The notes: a model not told the origin generated them from the letters alone. A DNA stretch of 64,000 nt from Candidatus Dietzia intestinigallinarum (GCA_019119875.1 DWWG01000242.1:117878-181877), one strand, 5' to 3'; positions 11,590 to 23,145 are shown, counted from the stretch's first letter. Numbers and translations are program-made.

Positions 11590-11776
11590 CGTCTCCACCT
11601 TCCGGCACCCGCGACGTGCATGTCGCGGCCGGTGTCGTATCGGGTAGGGGACCCCAGTATCCCAGACCCGGAGCCCGTACCGGATACCCTGGGGACAAGC
11701 GCCCGGGCGCAGGCCCGCGCCGAGATGGTCCATCGGACCCCTCCGCCAACCGACTCACCAAGGGAGAACCCCCGAC

Positions 11777-13171
11777 GTGGCAGCCTCAGCTTCCGTCATC
11801 GACACCGTCGTCAACCTCTGCAAGCGCCGGGGACTGGTGTACCAGAGCGGCGAGATCTACGGCGGTACCCGCTCAGCCTGGGATTACGGCCCGCTGGGAG
11901 CGGAGCTCAAGGAGAACATCAAGCGTCAGTGGTGGCGGACCTTCGTGACCGCCCGCGAGGACGTGGTGGGCCTGGACTCGTCCATCATCCTGCCGCGCAA
12001 GGTGTGGGAGGCCTCCGGCCACGTCGAGACGTTCACCGACCCGCTGGTCGAGTGCATGTCCTGCCACACCCGCCTGCGTCACGACCACCTGCAGGAGGCG
12101 TACGCGGCCAAGAAGAAGCTCGACGACCCGGCGGACGCGCCGATGTCCGAGATCGCGTGCCCCAACTGCGGCACCAAGGGCAAGTGGACCGAGCCGCAGC
12201 TGTTCTCCGGCCTGGTCAAGACCTACCTCGGCCCCGTGGACAACGAGGAGGGCCTGCACTACCTCCGCCCGGAGACCGCGCAGGGCATCTTCGTCAACTA
12301 CAAGAACGTCATGACCACGGCGCGCCGCAGGCCACCGTTCGGCATCGGGCAGATCGGCAAGGCGTTCCGTAACGAGATCACGCCCGGAAACTTCATCTTC
12401 CGGACCCGCGAGTTCGAGCAGATGGAGATCGAGTTCTTCACCAGGCCCGACGAGGCCGAGCAGTGGTTCGATCGCTGGGTCGAGGCCTGCTGGGACTGGT
12501 TCGTGGACCTGGGTATCGACCCGGACAATCTGCGTCGCTTCGACGTGCCCGACGACGAACGAGCCCACTACTCGGCCCGCACCATCGACTTCGAGTACCG
12601 CTTCGGCTTCGCCGGCAGCGAGTGGGGCGAGCTCATGGGCATCGCCAACCGCACGGACTACGACCTGGCACAGCACCAGAAGCACTCCGGCGAGGACCTG
12701 CAGTACTTCGACCAGGCCTCGGGCGAGAAGTACATCCCGTACGTCATCGAGCCCAGCTTCGGCCTGACCCGCTCGCTCATGGCGTTCCTGGTGGACGCCT
12801 ACACCGAGGACGAGGCCCCCAACGCCAAGGGCGGCGTCGACACCCGCACGGTCCTCAGGCTCGACCGCCGCCTGGCCCCCTTCAAGGCCGCGGTGCTGCC
12901 GCTGTCGCGCAACGCGGAGCTGTCCCCCAAGGCGCGGGACCTGGCCGCACAGCTGCGCAAGAACTGGAACGTGGACTTCGACGACGCGCAGGCCATCGGT
13001 CGTCGTTACCGTCGCCACGACGAGATCGGCACCCCGTTCTGCATCACCGTGGACTTCGACACTCTCACCGACCAGGCCGTGACGATCCGGGAGCGCGACA
13101 CGATGGCGCAGGAGCGCGTCGCGATCGACCGGGTCGAGGGCTATCTCGCCCAGCGTCTGCTCGGGTGCTGA
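11777..13171 (+). CDS. glyS: Glycyl-tRNA synthetase (single chain)
   Basis: [47 protein letters not shown]. Confidence 0.96.
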   Translation: MAASASVIDTVVNLCKRRGLVYQSGEIYGGTRSAWDYGPLGAELKENIKRQWWRTFVTAREDVVGLDSSIILPRKVWEASGHVETFTDPLVECMSCHTRLRHDHLQEAYAAKKKLDDPADAPMSEIACPNCGTKGKWTEPQLFSGLVKTYLGPVDNEEGLHYLRPETAQGIFVNYKNVMTTARRRPPFGIGQIGKAFRNEITPGNFIFRTREFEQMEIEFFTRPDEAEQWFDRWVEACWDWFVDLGIDPDNLRRFDVPDDERAHYSARTIDFEYRFGFAGSEWGELMGIANRTDYDLAQHQKHSGEDLQYFDQASGEKYIPYVIEPSFGLTRSLMAFLVDAYTEDEAPNAKGGVDTRTVLRLDRRLAPFKAAVLPLSRNAELSPKARDLAAQLRKNWNVDFDDAQAIGRRYRRHDEIGTPFCITVDFDTLTDQAVTIRERDTMAQERVAIDRVEGYLAQRLLGC

Positions 13172-13196
13172 TACGGGTTCCTGGCACACTGGTCGG

Positions 13197-13844
13197 GTGA
13201 GTAGAACCCGGTCCCCACGTCGCGCGGTGACCAGAACCCTCGGATGGATTCTGGTCACCGCGCTGCTGGTGTGTCTGATCGTCCCCGGATTCATCGCGTT
13301 CCGCGTCTGGCACGTCGCCCGCGTCGATGACAGGTCACCGGCCGACGCGATCGTCGTGCTGGGGGCGGCCCAGTACAACGGCATCCCGACCCCCGTGTTC
13401 CAGGCGCGGCTCGAGCACGCCGCCACGCTGTACGAGGAGGGGGTCGCGCCCCAGATCATCACAGTGGGCGGCAACCAGCCGGGGGACCTCTACACCGAGG
13501 CCGGGTCCGGGCGCGCGTATCTGACCCGCCTGGGGGTCCCGCCGGAGGCGATCCTCGCGGTGGAGACCGGCACCAACACCGTCGGCAGTCTCGAGGCCGT
13601 GGCCCAGACCGTGCGCGACCAGGGCGGCGACTCGGTGGTGCTGGTCAGCGACCCCACGCACTCGTACCGCTCCCGGATGATGGCGCACGATGTGGGCCTT
13701 CAGGCCTGGACCTCGCCGACCAGACACGGGCCCGCGGTGTGGACCCGGGAGAACCAGATCATGAGCATCATCCGGGAGACCGGGGCGGTGCTCTGGTACC
13801 AGTACCAGCGTCTCGTCGGTACCGATGTGGACTTCCCGGACTAG
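13197..13844 (+). CDS. YdcF-family (DUF218) membrane-anchored protein
   Basis: N-terminal TM then [43 protein letters not shown]. Confidence 0.85.
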   Translation: MSRTRSPRRAVTRTLGWILVTALLVCLIVPGFIAFRVWHVARVDDRSPADAIVVLGAAQYNGIPTPVFQARLEHAATLYEEGVAPQIITVGGNQPGDLYTEAGSGRAYLTRLGVPPEAILAVETGTNTVGSLEAVAQTVRDQGGDSVVLVSDPTHSYRSRMMAHDVGLQAWTSPTRHGPAVWTRENQIMSIIRETGAVLWYQYQRLVGTDVDFPD

Positions 13845-13854
13845 GAGCAACAGG

Positions 13855-15117
13855 ATGACGGGATACGCCTACAGCGAGTCGGACGCGCAGCGCCGGGTCG
13901 ACGAGAAGTCCGGTCGGCCGCGGGCCTCGGCCAGCGAGCGCAGCCCCTTCGAACGGGACCGCGCCCGGGTCTTGCACTCGGCGGCGCTGCGACGGCTGGC
14001 CGACAAGACCCAGGTGGTCGGTCCCGGAGACGGGGACACGCCGCGCACCCGCCTCACCCACTCGCTGGAGGTCGCGCAGATCGCGCGCAGCATCGCGGCG
14101 GGTCTGGGCTGCGACCCGGACCTGGCAGACCTGGCGGGGCTGAGCCACGACATCGGCCACCCGCCGTACGGCCACAACGGTGAGCGGGCCCTGGACGAGG
14201 TGGCGCGCGGCTGTGGCGGCTACGAGGGAAACGCGCAGACCGTGCGCATCCTGTCGCGGCTCGAGCCGAAGGTCGTGGACGCGGACGGCCGGGGGGTGGG
14301 GCTCAACCTCACCCGCGCGGCCCTGGATGCGGCCACCAAGTACCCGTGGTTGCCGAGGGAGGGGACGAGCAAGTTCGGGGCGTACGCCGAGGACGCGGAG
14401 ATCCTGGCGTGGATCCGCGAGGGCGCCCCCGGGGAGACCCGCTGCCTGGAGGCGCAGATCATGGACTTCTCGGACGACGTGGCGTACTCGGTCCACGACG
14501 TGGAGGACGCGATCGTGGCGGGTCGTCTCGACCTGCGCTCGCTCTCGGACGCCTCGGAGGTCGCCGCTCTCGCCGAGCTGGGCGCCCGCGAGTTCCGGGG
14601 TCCCGACGCCGATCAGTTGGTTCAGGCGGCCGGACGACTCGGCTCGCTCGAGGTGGTCAGGGCGGTGCAACCGTTCGACGAGAGCTTCCGGGGGATGGTC
14701 GCGCTCAAGTCGCTGACCAGTGAGCTGGTGGGGCGCTTCGTCATGCCTGCCATCCACACCACCCGCGAGGTGCACGGTGCGGTGCCGCACGGCCGGTACA
14801 GCGCCGATCTGGAGGTGCCGGAGGAGGTGGAGGCCGAGGTGGTGATGCTCAAGACGATGGCCGTGCGTTATGTCATCAGCGACCCGGGCCACCGGGTCCG
14901 GCAGGAACGGCAACGCGACCGCATCCACCGCGTCGCCGAGTACCTCGCGCATTCCGGTCGCGCCGGGCTGGACCCGCAGCTGCGGCCGCTGTGGGACGCG
15001 GCACCGGACGATCCCGCCCGCATGCGGGTGATCGTGGACCAGATCGCGCTGTACACCGAGAGTCGCCTCGAGCGGATCGACAGGGCCAGTGCCGGCATCC
15101 AGGCGGCGTGGGGCTGA
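13855..15117 (+). CDS. dgt: Deoxyguanosinetriphosphate triphosphohydrolase-like (HD domain)
   Basis: [18 protein letters not shown]...[19 protein letters not shown]. Confidence 0.95.
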   Translation: MTGYAYSESDAQRRVDEKSGRPRASASERSPFERDRARVLHSAALRRLADKTQVVGPGDGDTPRTRLTHSLEVAQIARSIAAGLGCDPDLADLAGLSHDIGHPPYGHNGERALDEVARGCGGYEGNAQTVRILSRLEPKVVDADGRGVGLNLTRAALDAATKYPWLPREGTSKFGAYAEDAEILAWIREGAPGETRCLEAQIMDFSDDVAYSVHDVEDAIVAGRLDLRSLSDASEVAALAELGAREFRGPDADQLVQAAGRLGSLEVVRAVQPFDESFRGMVALKSLTSELVGRFVMPAIHTTREVHGAVPHGRYSADLEVPEEVEAEVVMLKTMAVRYVISDPGHRVRQERQRDRIHRVAEYLAHSGRAGLDPQLRPLWDAAPDDPARMRVIVDQIALYTESRLERIDRASAGIQAAWG

Positions 15118-15137
15118 CCGCCCACCGCAGTCGTCGC

Positions 15138-17432
15138 CTACAGCACGTGGATGCGGGCGCGGGCGTCCCGTCGGTCCTCGGAGGGCTCGAGGACCTCGGC
15201 GAGTCGGTGCATCACCCAGGTGAGACGGGCGAGTGCGATCAACGCGGCCCGCACGGTGGGATCCCCGACGTCGGGGGAGGGTTCGACCGCCGGCGGGGTG
15301 GAGGATGTCGTCGTTGTCGTCGTTGTCGTCGTTGTCGGAGTGGAGTCCGGGCCGGCGGCGGTCGGATGATCGATCTGCCGTCGCGCCAGCGCTGCGGCCT
15401 CCCGGGCACCGGACACCGCGTCCCGGATGAGGTCCTGATGCCGCACCAGCCCCGCCGCCTCCGCGGGGTCGGTGGCCGCGCTCATGAGGACCTGCGCGAA
15501 CCGCACCGACGAGCGTGACGAGTAGACCATGAGACTGCGCGCGGAGTCCACGCGTTCGTGGCCGATGATGAGGAACGCCGTGGACATCGCCGAGATGGTC
15601 TGGTCGATCTCCGCCTGGGAGGCCTCCACCGCGTGCACCCTGCCCAGCAGCACGCCGCTCTCGCCCGGAGACGCGGCGACGTCGGCACCGTCCCGCAACA
15701 GCGCGTCCACCGCGTCGACGTATGCGTCGACCGTGGCCACCAGCTCCGGCCGTGACGTCGTGGACAGCAACAGGTAGGCGCACAGCACTCCGCAGACACA
15801 GCCCGCGACGGTCTCCTCCAGGCGCACCTCGAGCAGGTGTCCGTGCAGCACACCGAGGACGTCGTACAGGGCCACGAGCGTGGTCGTGATGAAGAACGCG
15901 GCGTACGCGTAGTTGAGGGGAGTGAAGTAGATCATCCCCATGATGCTCACCAGGCAGATCGCCAACAGCACGCCGTCGACGCCGTGGGCGAGGTATGTCA
16001 GCACGACCCCGGCGAGCAGGCCGAGCACGGTACCCATCAGACGTCGGTAGGCGCGGGTGAGGATGCCGCTGCGCGTGGTGGTGCTCAGGAACACCACGAA
16101 CGCGGTCAGGACCGCCCAGTACCAGCGGGTGGCGGAGATGGCCTCGCCCACGACGGAGGCGATCGAGGTGGCGGTCATCGCCTGGATCGCGAGGCGGCTG
16201 GTGGGGGTCCACTCGCGCCACGGTGTCCACCGCGGGCGCGTGAGATGCCGTGGGGTGCGGGGCGTGGTGCCCGGGGACGACGACGAGCCCTCCACCGGGG
16301 TGCCCGCGGACGTGGGGGAGGCGTCCGGGCCGGACTTCCCACGGCCTCGGTGCCGCGATCGCAGCTCCATCTCCTTCAGCCGCGCGTGCGCGAGGACACA
16401 TTCGGCGAGCCGGAAGTCGAGCAGGTCGCCCGGCTCGGTGGACGATCCGTCCTGCGCCTCCACCTCGTGGATCACAGACCGCGCCCAGCGGCGGGCCCGG
16501 TCGAGGCCCGGGCCCGAGGTGCGCTCGTCGAGGGTGGCCAGCACGTGGCCGAGCGCCTCCGCGTGGTGCCCCGTACCGGCGCCGTGAGCCGACCGCAGGT
16601 CCCGCTGGGGGTCGTCGGGCCCGAAGGGGTCGTGCCCGTCGCCGTGGCGCAGCGCCAACTGCCGGCAGGCCTCCTCGGTGTGGACGCAGGCGTCCATGAC
16701 GCACAGTGCGAGGGTGTCGGCGTCCCAGTTCGTGAACGTCTCCGTGCGGAATTTCCTCTGCCAGCCGGTGATGGCCCGCCACATGGTGTCGACCCGTTCG
16801 AGGCGGTGGGCCAGGGCGCGCTCGTGGGCCGGGGAGGACGCCGAGTCCATGGCGGCGGCGGTGGCCACGCGCAGTTCGCGGAGCAGGACCCCGAGTTCGC
16901 GTTCGGGGTGCCGACCGAGCCACATGAGCAGCTTCATGAGGAACTGCGTCCCGGCGGCGCCGGCCGCGATCAGGCAGAACGCGGGCAGCTCCTTCGGCGT
17001 GGGATGCATGAACAGGGTGAAGAAGTACGCGAAGAACGTCAGCGTTCCCACCGCGGTGGCGCGTGCCCCGAAGCGGCGGGCCCACACCGCTGTCCCGGAG
17101 ATGATGACGAACACGGCCAGCAGGAGGTAGCGCTGCGAGTGCAGGGCCGTGGCCAACAGCGGCACCAGGACGAGCGTGGGGATCAGGAGCCCGGTGGTCA
17201 GGATGCGGGCCGGGGCGGTGGAGTCCTTGACGAAGAGTCCCGACATCAGGGACAGGAACATCGACATGGCCAGCAGGCCGCTGTCGGCGTGCAGCACGTG
17301 GATCACACCGTGGCCCCACAGCACGCTCAGCAGGATGCCCGTGGTGACCGCGAGCATCGTGCGCAGGCGTTCGCGGGCGGGGTCGCGCGCCCCGAGGGCG
17401 TGCAGGGTCCGGGAGATCACACCGTACTTCAC
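15138..17432 (-). CDS. FUSC-family membrane protein with polythreonine linker near C-terminus
   Basis: Two multi-TM blocks, RWYWAVLTAFVVFLSTTTRSGILTRAYRRLMGTVLGLLAG; GTG start KYGVISRTLHALG. Confidence 0.82.
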   Translation of the reverse strand: MKYGVISRTLHALGARDPARERLRTMLAVTTGILLSVLWGHGVIHVLHADSGLLAMSMFLSLMSGLFVKDSTAPARILTTGLLIPTLVLVPLLATALHSQRYLLLAVFVIISGTAVWARRFGARATAVGTLTFFAYFFTLFMHPTPKELPAFCLIAAGAAGTQFLMKLLMWLGRHPERELGVLLRELRVATAAAMDSASSPAHERALAHRLERVDTMWRAITGWQRKFRTETFTNWDADTLALCVMDACVHTEEACRQLALRHGDGHDPFGPDDPQRDLRSAHGAGTGHHAEALGHVLATLDERTSGPGLDRARRWARSVIHEVEAQDGSSTEPGDLLDFRLAECVLAHARLKEMELRSRHRGRGKSGPDASPTSAGTPVEGSSSSPGTTPRTPRHLTRPRWTPWREWTPTSRLAIQAMTATSIASVVGEAISATRWYWAVLTAFVVFLSTTTRSGILTRAYRRLMGTVLGLLAGVVLTYLAHGVDGVLLAICLVSIMGMIYFTPLNYAYAAFFITTTLVALYDVLGVLHGHLLEVRLEETVAGCVCGVLCAYLLLSTTSRPELVATVDAYVDAVDALLRDGADVAASPGESGVLLGRVHAVEASQAEIDQTISAMSTAFLIIGHERVDSARSLMVYSSRSSVRFAQVLMSAATDPAEAAGLVRHQDLIRDAVSGAREAAALARRQIDHPTAAGPDSTPTTTTTTTTTTSSTPPAVEPSPDVGDPTVRAALIALARLTWVMHRLAEVLEPSEDRRDARARIHVL

Positions 17433-17434
17433 CG

Positions 17435-18772
17435 TTATCCGACCGCTCTGGCGAGATCGCCGACAAGACGGTCCACTCCGAGTCCGCTCACGGTGGCGCC
17501 GGGGCTGAACCCGGTGCGCACCACCACGAGGTCTGCGGAGGGGACCACCACGATGTACTGCCCGTCGTGCCCGGAGGCCCAGAAGGCGTCCTCGGGCATG
17601 TCCGGCAGAAGGGGTGCGCCGTCGCCGGCGGTGTTGGTCCACCACTGGGCGCCGTAGGGTTCCGGCTCGCCTCCGGCCGGGACGACGGTCGTGGAGTAGT
17701 CCATCCAGCCCTCGGGCAGGAGAGGGGTCCCGTTGACCACACCGTCGTCGAGCGCGAACTGGCCGAATCGCGCGAAGTCCCTGGGGGTGGCCCACAGGTA
17801 GGAGCTGCAGACGGACCGGCCGGAGGCGTCGGCCTCGAGGACGGCGCTGCGCATGCCCAGCGGCCGGAACAGGAGTTCGTCGGCCAGCTCGGGCCCGAGC
17901 CCGGTGCGTTCGTGTAGGAGGTCGCAGATGAGGTTGGTGGTGCCGGAGGAGTACTGGCGGTACGTACCGGGCTCGTGGACCAGTGGCCGGGATGCGGCGA
18001 AGGCCGCCATGTCCGGCTCGTCGAAGAGCATCCGGGTGATGGGTGTGCCGAGGTCGTATTCCTCGTCCCAGTCCAGGCCGGAGGTCATGCGCATCAGGTC
18101 GTCGAGCGAGATCTGCGCGCGGTCATCGGTCCATTCGGGGCGCAGCCCGGTGCCGGCGGGATCGAGGTCGGCGTCCGGGAATTCGACGATGGCGCGGCCG
18201 ACGAGGGCGGAGGCTGCGCTCTTGCCCGTCGACCAGCCGAGCTGGCGGGTGTCGGGGTCGAATCCGTCGCCGTACCGCTCGCCGATGATCTGACCGCGGT
18301 GGAGGGCCACCAGGCCGCGGGTGCCGTCCCGGTCCGCGGCGACGTCGAGGGCGGCCTCCACCGCGGGCCGGCTGCCCTCGGCCTCGGGGAGGTCGATGCC
18401 CTCGGGTCCGCCCTCGAGCAGCGCCGGGGGAGGTGTGCTCTGCTGCGCTCCCGCGGCGCGGTCGCCGAGTGCGCAGCCGTGCTCGGAGACGTATGCGGTC
18501 TGCCGGAATCCCACGCCCAGGACGGAGGCGGTGACCGTGCCGGCCTCCTCGTCGATCGAGGTGCGCAGGTACGGGACCAGCGGGTTGGGGGGCAGGTCGG
18601 TCCGCGGGTCGGGGCGAGCTGTGAGGAAGTGCACGGCGCAGGCGTTGTGCGCGGCGTACCCGGTGCCGGTGCGCAGCATCGGTCGGTAGATGAATCCGAC
18701 GACGACGAGGGCTGCCACGATCAGGACGACCACGACCAGTGACGACAGCAGGATGATACGGCCACGCGTCAT
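17435..18772 (-). CDS. Membrane-anchored serine beta-lactamase-like hydrolase
   Basis: N-terminal TM; GWSTGKSAASAL (SxxK); QYSSGTTNLICDLL. Confidence 0.85.
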   Translation of the reverse strand: MTRGRIILLSSLVVVVLIVAALVVVGFIYRPMLRTGTGYAAHNACAVHFLTARPDPRTDLPPNPLVPYLRTSIDEEAGTVTASVLGVGFRQTAYVSEHGCALGDRAAGAQQSTPPPALLEGGPEGIDLPEAEGSRPAVEAALDVAADRDGTRGLVALHRGQIIGERYGDGFDPDTRQLGWSTGKSAASALVGRAIVEFPDADLDPAGTGLRPEWTDDRAQISLDDLMRMTSGLDWDEEYDLGTPITRMLFDEPDMAAFAASRPLVHEPGTYRQYSSGTTNLICDLLHERTGLGPELADELLFRPLGMRSAVLEADASGRSVCSSYLWATPRDFARFGQFALDDGVVNGTPLLPEGWMDYSTTVVPAGGEPEPYGAQWWTNTAGDGAPLLPDMPEDAFWASGHDGQYIVVVPSADLVVVRTGFSPGATVSGLGVDRLVGDLARAVG

Positions 18773-18776
18773 CGGG

Positions 18777-20846
18777 TCAGAACCGTCCGCCCGCGCCACC
18801 GAAGCCACCACCGCCGCCTCCGAACCCTCCGCCGCGACCGCCGAAGCCGCCGCCTCCGAAGCCCCCGCCTCCGAACCCGCCGCGGCTGCGGCCGAAGCCC
18901 GACCCGCCGCCCCGGGCCATGCCCTGGATCAGGGCGCCGGCGATCATCCCGCCGACCATCGCCCCGGTGCTGGATCCGCCACGACCCCCGCGGCCACCAC
19001 GGCCGTACGGCCGGCCGCTGTACTGGGGACGTGAGGCGTCGGACTGGGCCAGCCGCAGTGCCTCCCGGGCCAGTGACAGTGCGCGGTCGGCGGCGGGGAA
19101 CGCGGCCGGCCCGGCGGTCGCCTCGGCGGTGGCGAGGGCGTCCTTGGCGCCGGCCAGCCGGGTCCGTGCGGCCTGTCCGATCACGGCCAGGCGACTGCCG
19201 ATGAAGTCGTCCGCCTCGCGGACGGCGCCCCGGGCGCGCGTGAGCGCGGCCTGGCGGGCGGCGCGGGCGCGGCTGGCGGCCTCGGCCTCGTGGCCGGCCG
19301 ACGCCAGGGCCTCGTCGAGGTCCCGGTCCACGTCGATGAGGCGGGAGAAGTTGCCCAGTGGATCCGACTGCCCCTCGGCGCGCGCCCGCTCGACGGCGGA
19401 CCGTGCGGCGGTCGCGGCCCCGGAGAGTGTGCGGCTGGTGGCGTCGCTGATGTCGGTTGAGGCCAGCAGCCGACCGGCGATCTCCAGCTCCTCGTCGATC
19501 TCGGCGATCAGCGCGGGCAGGTCCCGACGGGCGGTGACGATGTCGTCGGCGGCGTGGTCCACACCGTCGATCAGCTTCTCGGCGTGTGCGAGCTCGCCCT
19601 CGGCTGTGGTGATGGCGTCCACGGCCTCGGCCTGCTGCCCGACCGGTCGGGCCAGTGCCTCCCGGGCGCGGGCGGTGTCGGCTTCGGCCGCGTCGAGCAT
19701 CTCCTCGGCCAGCGAGATGTTGTCGGTGATCGAGGACAGGACCGCCTGCGGGAACTGCTCCCGCAGGCTCTCCATCGATTTCTCGGCATCGGGGATCCTG
19801 GCTCGCAGGCTGATCGCGCGTCGGGTGAGGGCGTCCACCGAGGCGGCTCCGTTGATGAGCAGGTCGCGCATCTCGGAGAACGCCTCGGCCTGCCCCTCGA
19901 GTCCGCGCTCGGCCCGTTCGGCGCGGGCGGCCACCTCGAGCAGCATGCTCCGGCGCTGGTCGGGGGTCTCGGGGATGTCGTCGTCGAGGCGCTGGATCAG
20001 CGCGTGCGCCGCGTTGACCTCGGCATCGGCGGTGTCCAGGGCGGACCGGAAGGGCCGGGTGCGCAGCTCGCCGAACTCGCCGGCGGCGGTGCGCAGTGCG
20101 CTGGCGGAGGCCTCCACGGCCTGGTCGGCATCGACCAGGCCCGCGCGGGCTCGGGCGTCGAGCACCTCCACGGGCAGGGCGGACAGCCGGGCGGCGTCAT
20201 CGCCGGGGATCGCGCGGGCGTCCTCGATCTGCTTGCGGGTCTTCGCGGCCCGGCGACGGCGGCTGAACAGCAGCAGTGCCACCACGAGAACGATGATCAC
20301 GGCGATCCCGATCAGCATCGACACGGGGGAGACCCCGGACCCGGATCCCTGCCGCTCTAGACCGTCGGCGGCACCGATCGCCGCGCCGGCCCAGTCGAAC
20401 TCGGCCAGGTGCGGTTCGATGTCCTGGGAGGCGATCCGGTCGGTGGTCCGGCTGTCGGCGGCGCCGTACTCGAACCAGTAGGCGCGTTCATCGACAGCCA
20501 CGACGAGCATCGCGTCACGTGTGCCGAACTGGGAGAGCTGGTAGGTCCGCTCGGCCCACGTCTGCGGCTGCATGCCGTCGAAGGTGTCGACATAGGCCAC
20601 CCAGAGTTTGATGGAGTCGGTCGACTGCAGCTCGGCGATCCTCGCCTCGACTTCCCCTGTGCGCGCGCCCAACACGCCTGCGGAGTCAGTGACCCGCTGC
20701 TGTAGCCGCAACGGCTGGTCGGCCTGCGCCGCCGGGGCCGCCCAGAGCATCATGGCGGCGAGAAACGAGACGATCAGCGCCAGCGCCGCAGCCGGCCGGG
20801 CCCGACGACCTCCGTTGACGTCCTCAAGGGTGGGGGTGACGATCAT
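18777..20846 (-). CDS. TPM-domain membrane protein with Gly-rich C-terminus
   Basis: Signal peptide, RVTDSAGVLGARTGEVEARIAELQ...; second TM; GGFGGGGFGG tail. Confidence 0.82.
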   Translation of the reverse strand: MIVTPTLEDVNGGRRARPAAALALIVSFLAAMMLWAAPAAQADQPLRLQQRVTDSAGVLGARTGEVEARIAELQSTDSIKLWVAYVDTFDGMQPQTWAERTYQLSQFGTRDAMLVVAVDERAYWFEYGAADSRTTDRIASQDIEPHLAEFDWAGAAIGAADGLERQGSGSGVSPVSMLIGIAVIIVLVVALLLFSRRRRAAKTRKQIEDARAIPGDDAARLSALPVEVLDARARAGLVDADQAVEASASALRTAAGEFGELRTRPFRSALDTADAEVNAAHALIQRLDDDIPETPDQRRSMLLEVAARAERAERGLEGQAEAFSEMRDLLINGAASVDALTRRAISLRARIPDAEKSMESLREQFPQAVLSSITDNISLAEEMLDAAEADTARAREALARPVGQQAEAVDAITTAEGELAHAEKLIDGVDHAADDIVTARRDLPALIAEIDEELEIAGRLLASTDISDATSRTLSGAATAARSAVERARAEGQSDPLGNFSRLIDVDRDLDEALASAGHEAEAASRARAARQAALTRARGAVREADDFIGSRLAVIGQAARTRLAGAKDALATAEATAGPAAFPAADRALSLAREALRLAQSDASRPQYSGRPYGRGGRGGRGGSSTGAMVGGMIAGALIQGMARGGGSGFGRSRGGFGGGGFGGGGFGGRGGGFGGGGGGFGGAGGRF

Positions 20847-20912
20847 GCGCCCAGCGTATCGGCCGCGAACCACGGACGGCACAGACTCCCGCGGGCCGCT
20901 ACTCTGGGCGTC

Positions 20913-22910
20913 ATGGCAGGGCGGATTCCGGAGCAGGACATCGCCGCGATCCGCGAGCGCACCCGCATCGAGGAGGTCGTCGGCGAGTACGTCGCACTCA
21001 AACCAGGCGGCGTGGACTCGCTGAAGGGACTCTCCCCGTTCAAGGACGAGAAGACCCCGTCGTTCCATGTGCGCCCGCAGCACGGGTACTTCCACTGCTT
21101 CTCCACGGGGGAGGGCGGCGACGTCTTCGCGTTCCTCATGAAGATGGAGCACATCGGGTTCGTCGAGGCCGTCGAGCAGCTGGCTGATCGCATCGGGTAC
21201 CGCATCTCGTACGAGGGCGGCGGACAGGTGATCCAGCGCGACCGGGGTACGCGGTCCCGGCTCGCCCGGGCCAACGCGGCGGCCCAGGAGTTCTACGCCG
21301 AGCGCCTGCGGGCGGACCCGGAGGCGCAGACCGCACGGGACTTCCTCACCGAGCGCGGCTTCGACATGGCCCAGGCCGAACACTTCGGCTGTGGATTCGC
21401 CCCCGCCGGCTGGGACACCATGAGCAAGCACCTCATGCGGCAGGGCTTCGAGGCCTCCGAGCTCGAGGCGGCGGGACTGTCCAAGACGAGCTCGCGCGGC
21501 TCGCTGATCGACCGCTTCCACCGCCGGCTGCTGTGGCCCATCCGCAATCTGGCGGGTGAGGTGATCGGCTTCGGTGCCCGGAAGCTGTTCGAGGACGACA
21601 AACTGGGCAAGTACATGAACACGCCCGAGACGATGCTGTACAAGAAGTCCCAGGTGTTGTTCGGGCTGGACCTGGCCAAGAGGGACATCGCGTCGCAGCG
21701 CCGCGCTGTGGTGGTCGAGGGCTATACGGATGTCATGGCGATGCACGCCGCCGGCGTCACCACGGCGGTGGCCGCGTGCGGCACCGCGTTCGGTGAGGAC
21801 CACCTGTCGACGCTGCGGCGATTGATGTTGGACGACAATTATTTCCGCGGCGAGATCATCTACACCTTCGACGGTGACGAGGCGGGCAAGAAGGCGGCGT
21901 TGCGGGCATTCGCCGGTGATCAGCAGTTCTCGGGTCGGACGTTCGTCGCCGTGGCTCCGCCCGGCCAGGACCCGTGTGACCTGCGCCAGAACCGGGGAGA
22001 CGCCGCGGTGCGCGATCTGGTGTCGGCGCGGGTGCCGATGTTCGAGTTCGCGATCCGGTCGATGCTCACCGAACACGACCTGGAGCACGCCGAGGGGCGG
22101 GTCGAGGCGCTGCGTCGGACGGTGCCGGTGGTGGCGGACATCCGCGATTCGACGCTGCGGGACGAGTACGCCCGTCAGCTGGCCGGTTGGGTCGGCTGGG
22201 ACGATCCGGCGACCGTGGTCAGGCGAGTTCGAGAGGAGTCGCGCAGGAGGGGCCGTTCCCGATCGTCGGGTCGCGGACCGCGGCGTGGGGCCACGGGCGG
22301 ACCGGGGGGCGGTTCCCGGCCGGGGTGGAACCGTGCCGGGCGTGCGGACCGGGGATACGACGACGAGGCCAACGGTCCGCAGTCGGCTCCCGGGCCCCGA
22401 CCCGGTATCCCGCTTCCGGCGCCGAATGATCCCCGGCTGTGGCCGCAGCGGGAGGCGATCAAGGCGGCACTGCAGTACCCGGGTCTGGCCGGTCCGCTCT
22501 TCGATTCGTTGCCCCCGGAGTGCTACACCCATCCGGCGTACGGGGCGATCGCGGACGCGCTGGCCACGGCCGGGGGGTGCGCGGCCGGCAAGAGCGGCGC
22601 GAACTGGGTCAGCGAGGTCTCGTCCGGGCTGCGGGACGAGGGGCTCCGTCAACTGGTCGGCGCGCTCGCCGTGGAGACTCTGCGGGTGTCGGAGGAGGCG
22701 ATGCCGCGCTACATCTCCGGTGTGCTCGCGCGACTGCAGGAGGTGTGGGTCTCCGGGCAGATCGCGGACCTCAAGTCACGTGTGCAGAGGATGAGCCCGG
22801 CGGAGGACCCCGACGGCTACTCGGCGTTGTTCGGTGATCTGGTGGCGCTCGAGGAGTACCGGCGCGGTCTGCTGGAGCAGGCCGTGGGCGCGACCCCCGA
22901 CATCGCCTGA
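20913..22910 (+). CDS. dnaG: DNA primase
   Basis: MAGRIPEQDIAAIRERTRIEEVVGEYVALKPGG; VVEGYTDVMAMHAAG; TFDGDEAGKKAALRAF. Confidence 0.96.
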   Translation: MAGRIPEQDIAAIRERTRIEEVVGEYVALKPGGVDSLKGLSPFKDEKTPSFHVRPQHGYFHCFSTGEGGDVFAFLMKMEHIGFVEAVEQLADRIGYRISYEGGGQVIQRDRGTRSRLARANAAAQEFYAERLRADPEAQTARDFLTERGFDMAQAEHFGCGFAPAGWDTMSKHLMRQGFEASELEAAGLSKTSSRGSLIDRFHRRLLWPIRNLAGEVIGFGARKLFEDDKLGKYMNTPETMLYKKSQVLFGLDLAKRDIASQRRAVVVEGYTDVMAMHAAGVTTAVAACGTAFGEDHLSTLRRLMLDDNYFRGEIIYTFDGDEAGKKAALRAFAGDQQFSGRTFVAVAPPGQDPCDLRQNRGDAAVRDLVSARVPMFEFAIRSMLTEHDLEHAEGRVEALRRTVPVVADIRDSTLRDEYARQLAGWVGWDDPATVVRRVREESRRRGRSRSSGRGPRRGATGGPGGGSRPGWNRAGRADRGYDDEANGPQSAPGPRPGIPLPAPNDPRLWPQREAIKAALQYPGLAGPLFDSLPPECYTHPAYGAIADALATAGGCAAGKSGANWVSEVSSGLRDEGLRQLVGALAVETLRVSEEAMPRYISGVLARLQEVWVSGQIADLKSRVQRMSPAEDPDGYSALFGDLVALEEYRRGLLEQAVGATPDIA

Positions 22911-23020
22911 CGTCACCCGCCACGGGCCAGAATGGTCCGTGACCTGGTGATTTGGCCCGGAGCGACGGGACACACTAAAGTAGGTTCTCGGTATCCGGCC
23001 CGGCCGGGAACCGCCCGCAA

Positions 23021-23092
23021 TCCCCCATAGCTCAATGGCAGAGCATTCGACTGTTAATCGAAGGGTTATTGGTTCGAATCCAATTGGGGGAG
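23021..23092 (+). tRNA. tRNA-Asn (GTT); CCA encoded at 23093-23095
   Basis: TCCCCCA/TGGGGGA acceptor, CTGTTAA anticodon loop, GGTTCGAATCC T-arm. Confidence 0.95.
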
Positions 23093-23098
23093 CCACAG

Positions 23099-23145
23099 AA
23101 ACACCCTTCCACCTGCACGTTGTCCGCAGGGGGAGGGTGTTTTTC
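23099..23145 (+). terminator. Rho-independent terminator after tRNA-Asn
   Basis: AAACACCCTTCC ... GGGAGGGTGTTTTT. Confidence 0.8.

Noticed and set aside
13768-17466. 1232-aa minus-strand ORF opposite dgt and in a wrong frame of the FUSC gene
   Set aside because: Long spurious ORF typical of high-GC DNA; overlaps two confidently assigned genes and has low-complexity Arg/Gly/His-rich translation.
15837-17657. 606-aa plus-strand ORF
   Set aside because: Antisense to the FUSC and beta-lactamase-like genes; composition typical of a shadow ORF.
20847-22652. N-terminal ~600 aa of the 1291-aa minus-strand ORF (18777-22652)
   Set aside because: Antisense to dnaG; the real gene begins at the ATG at 20846 with a signal peptide (TPM protein).
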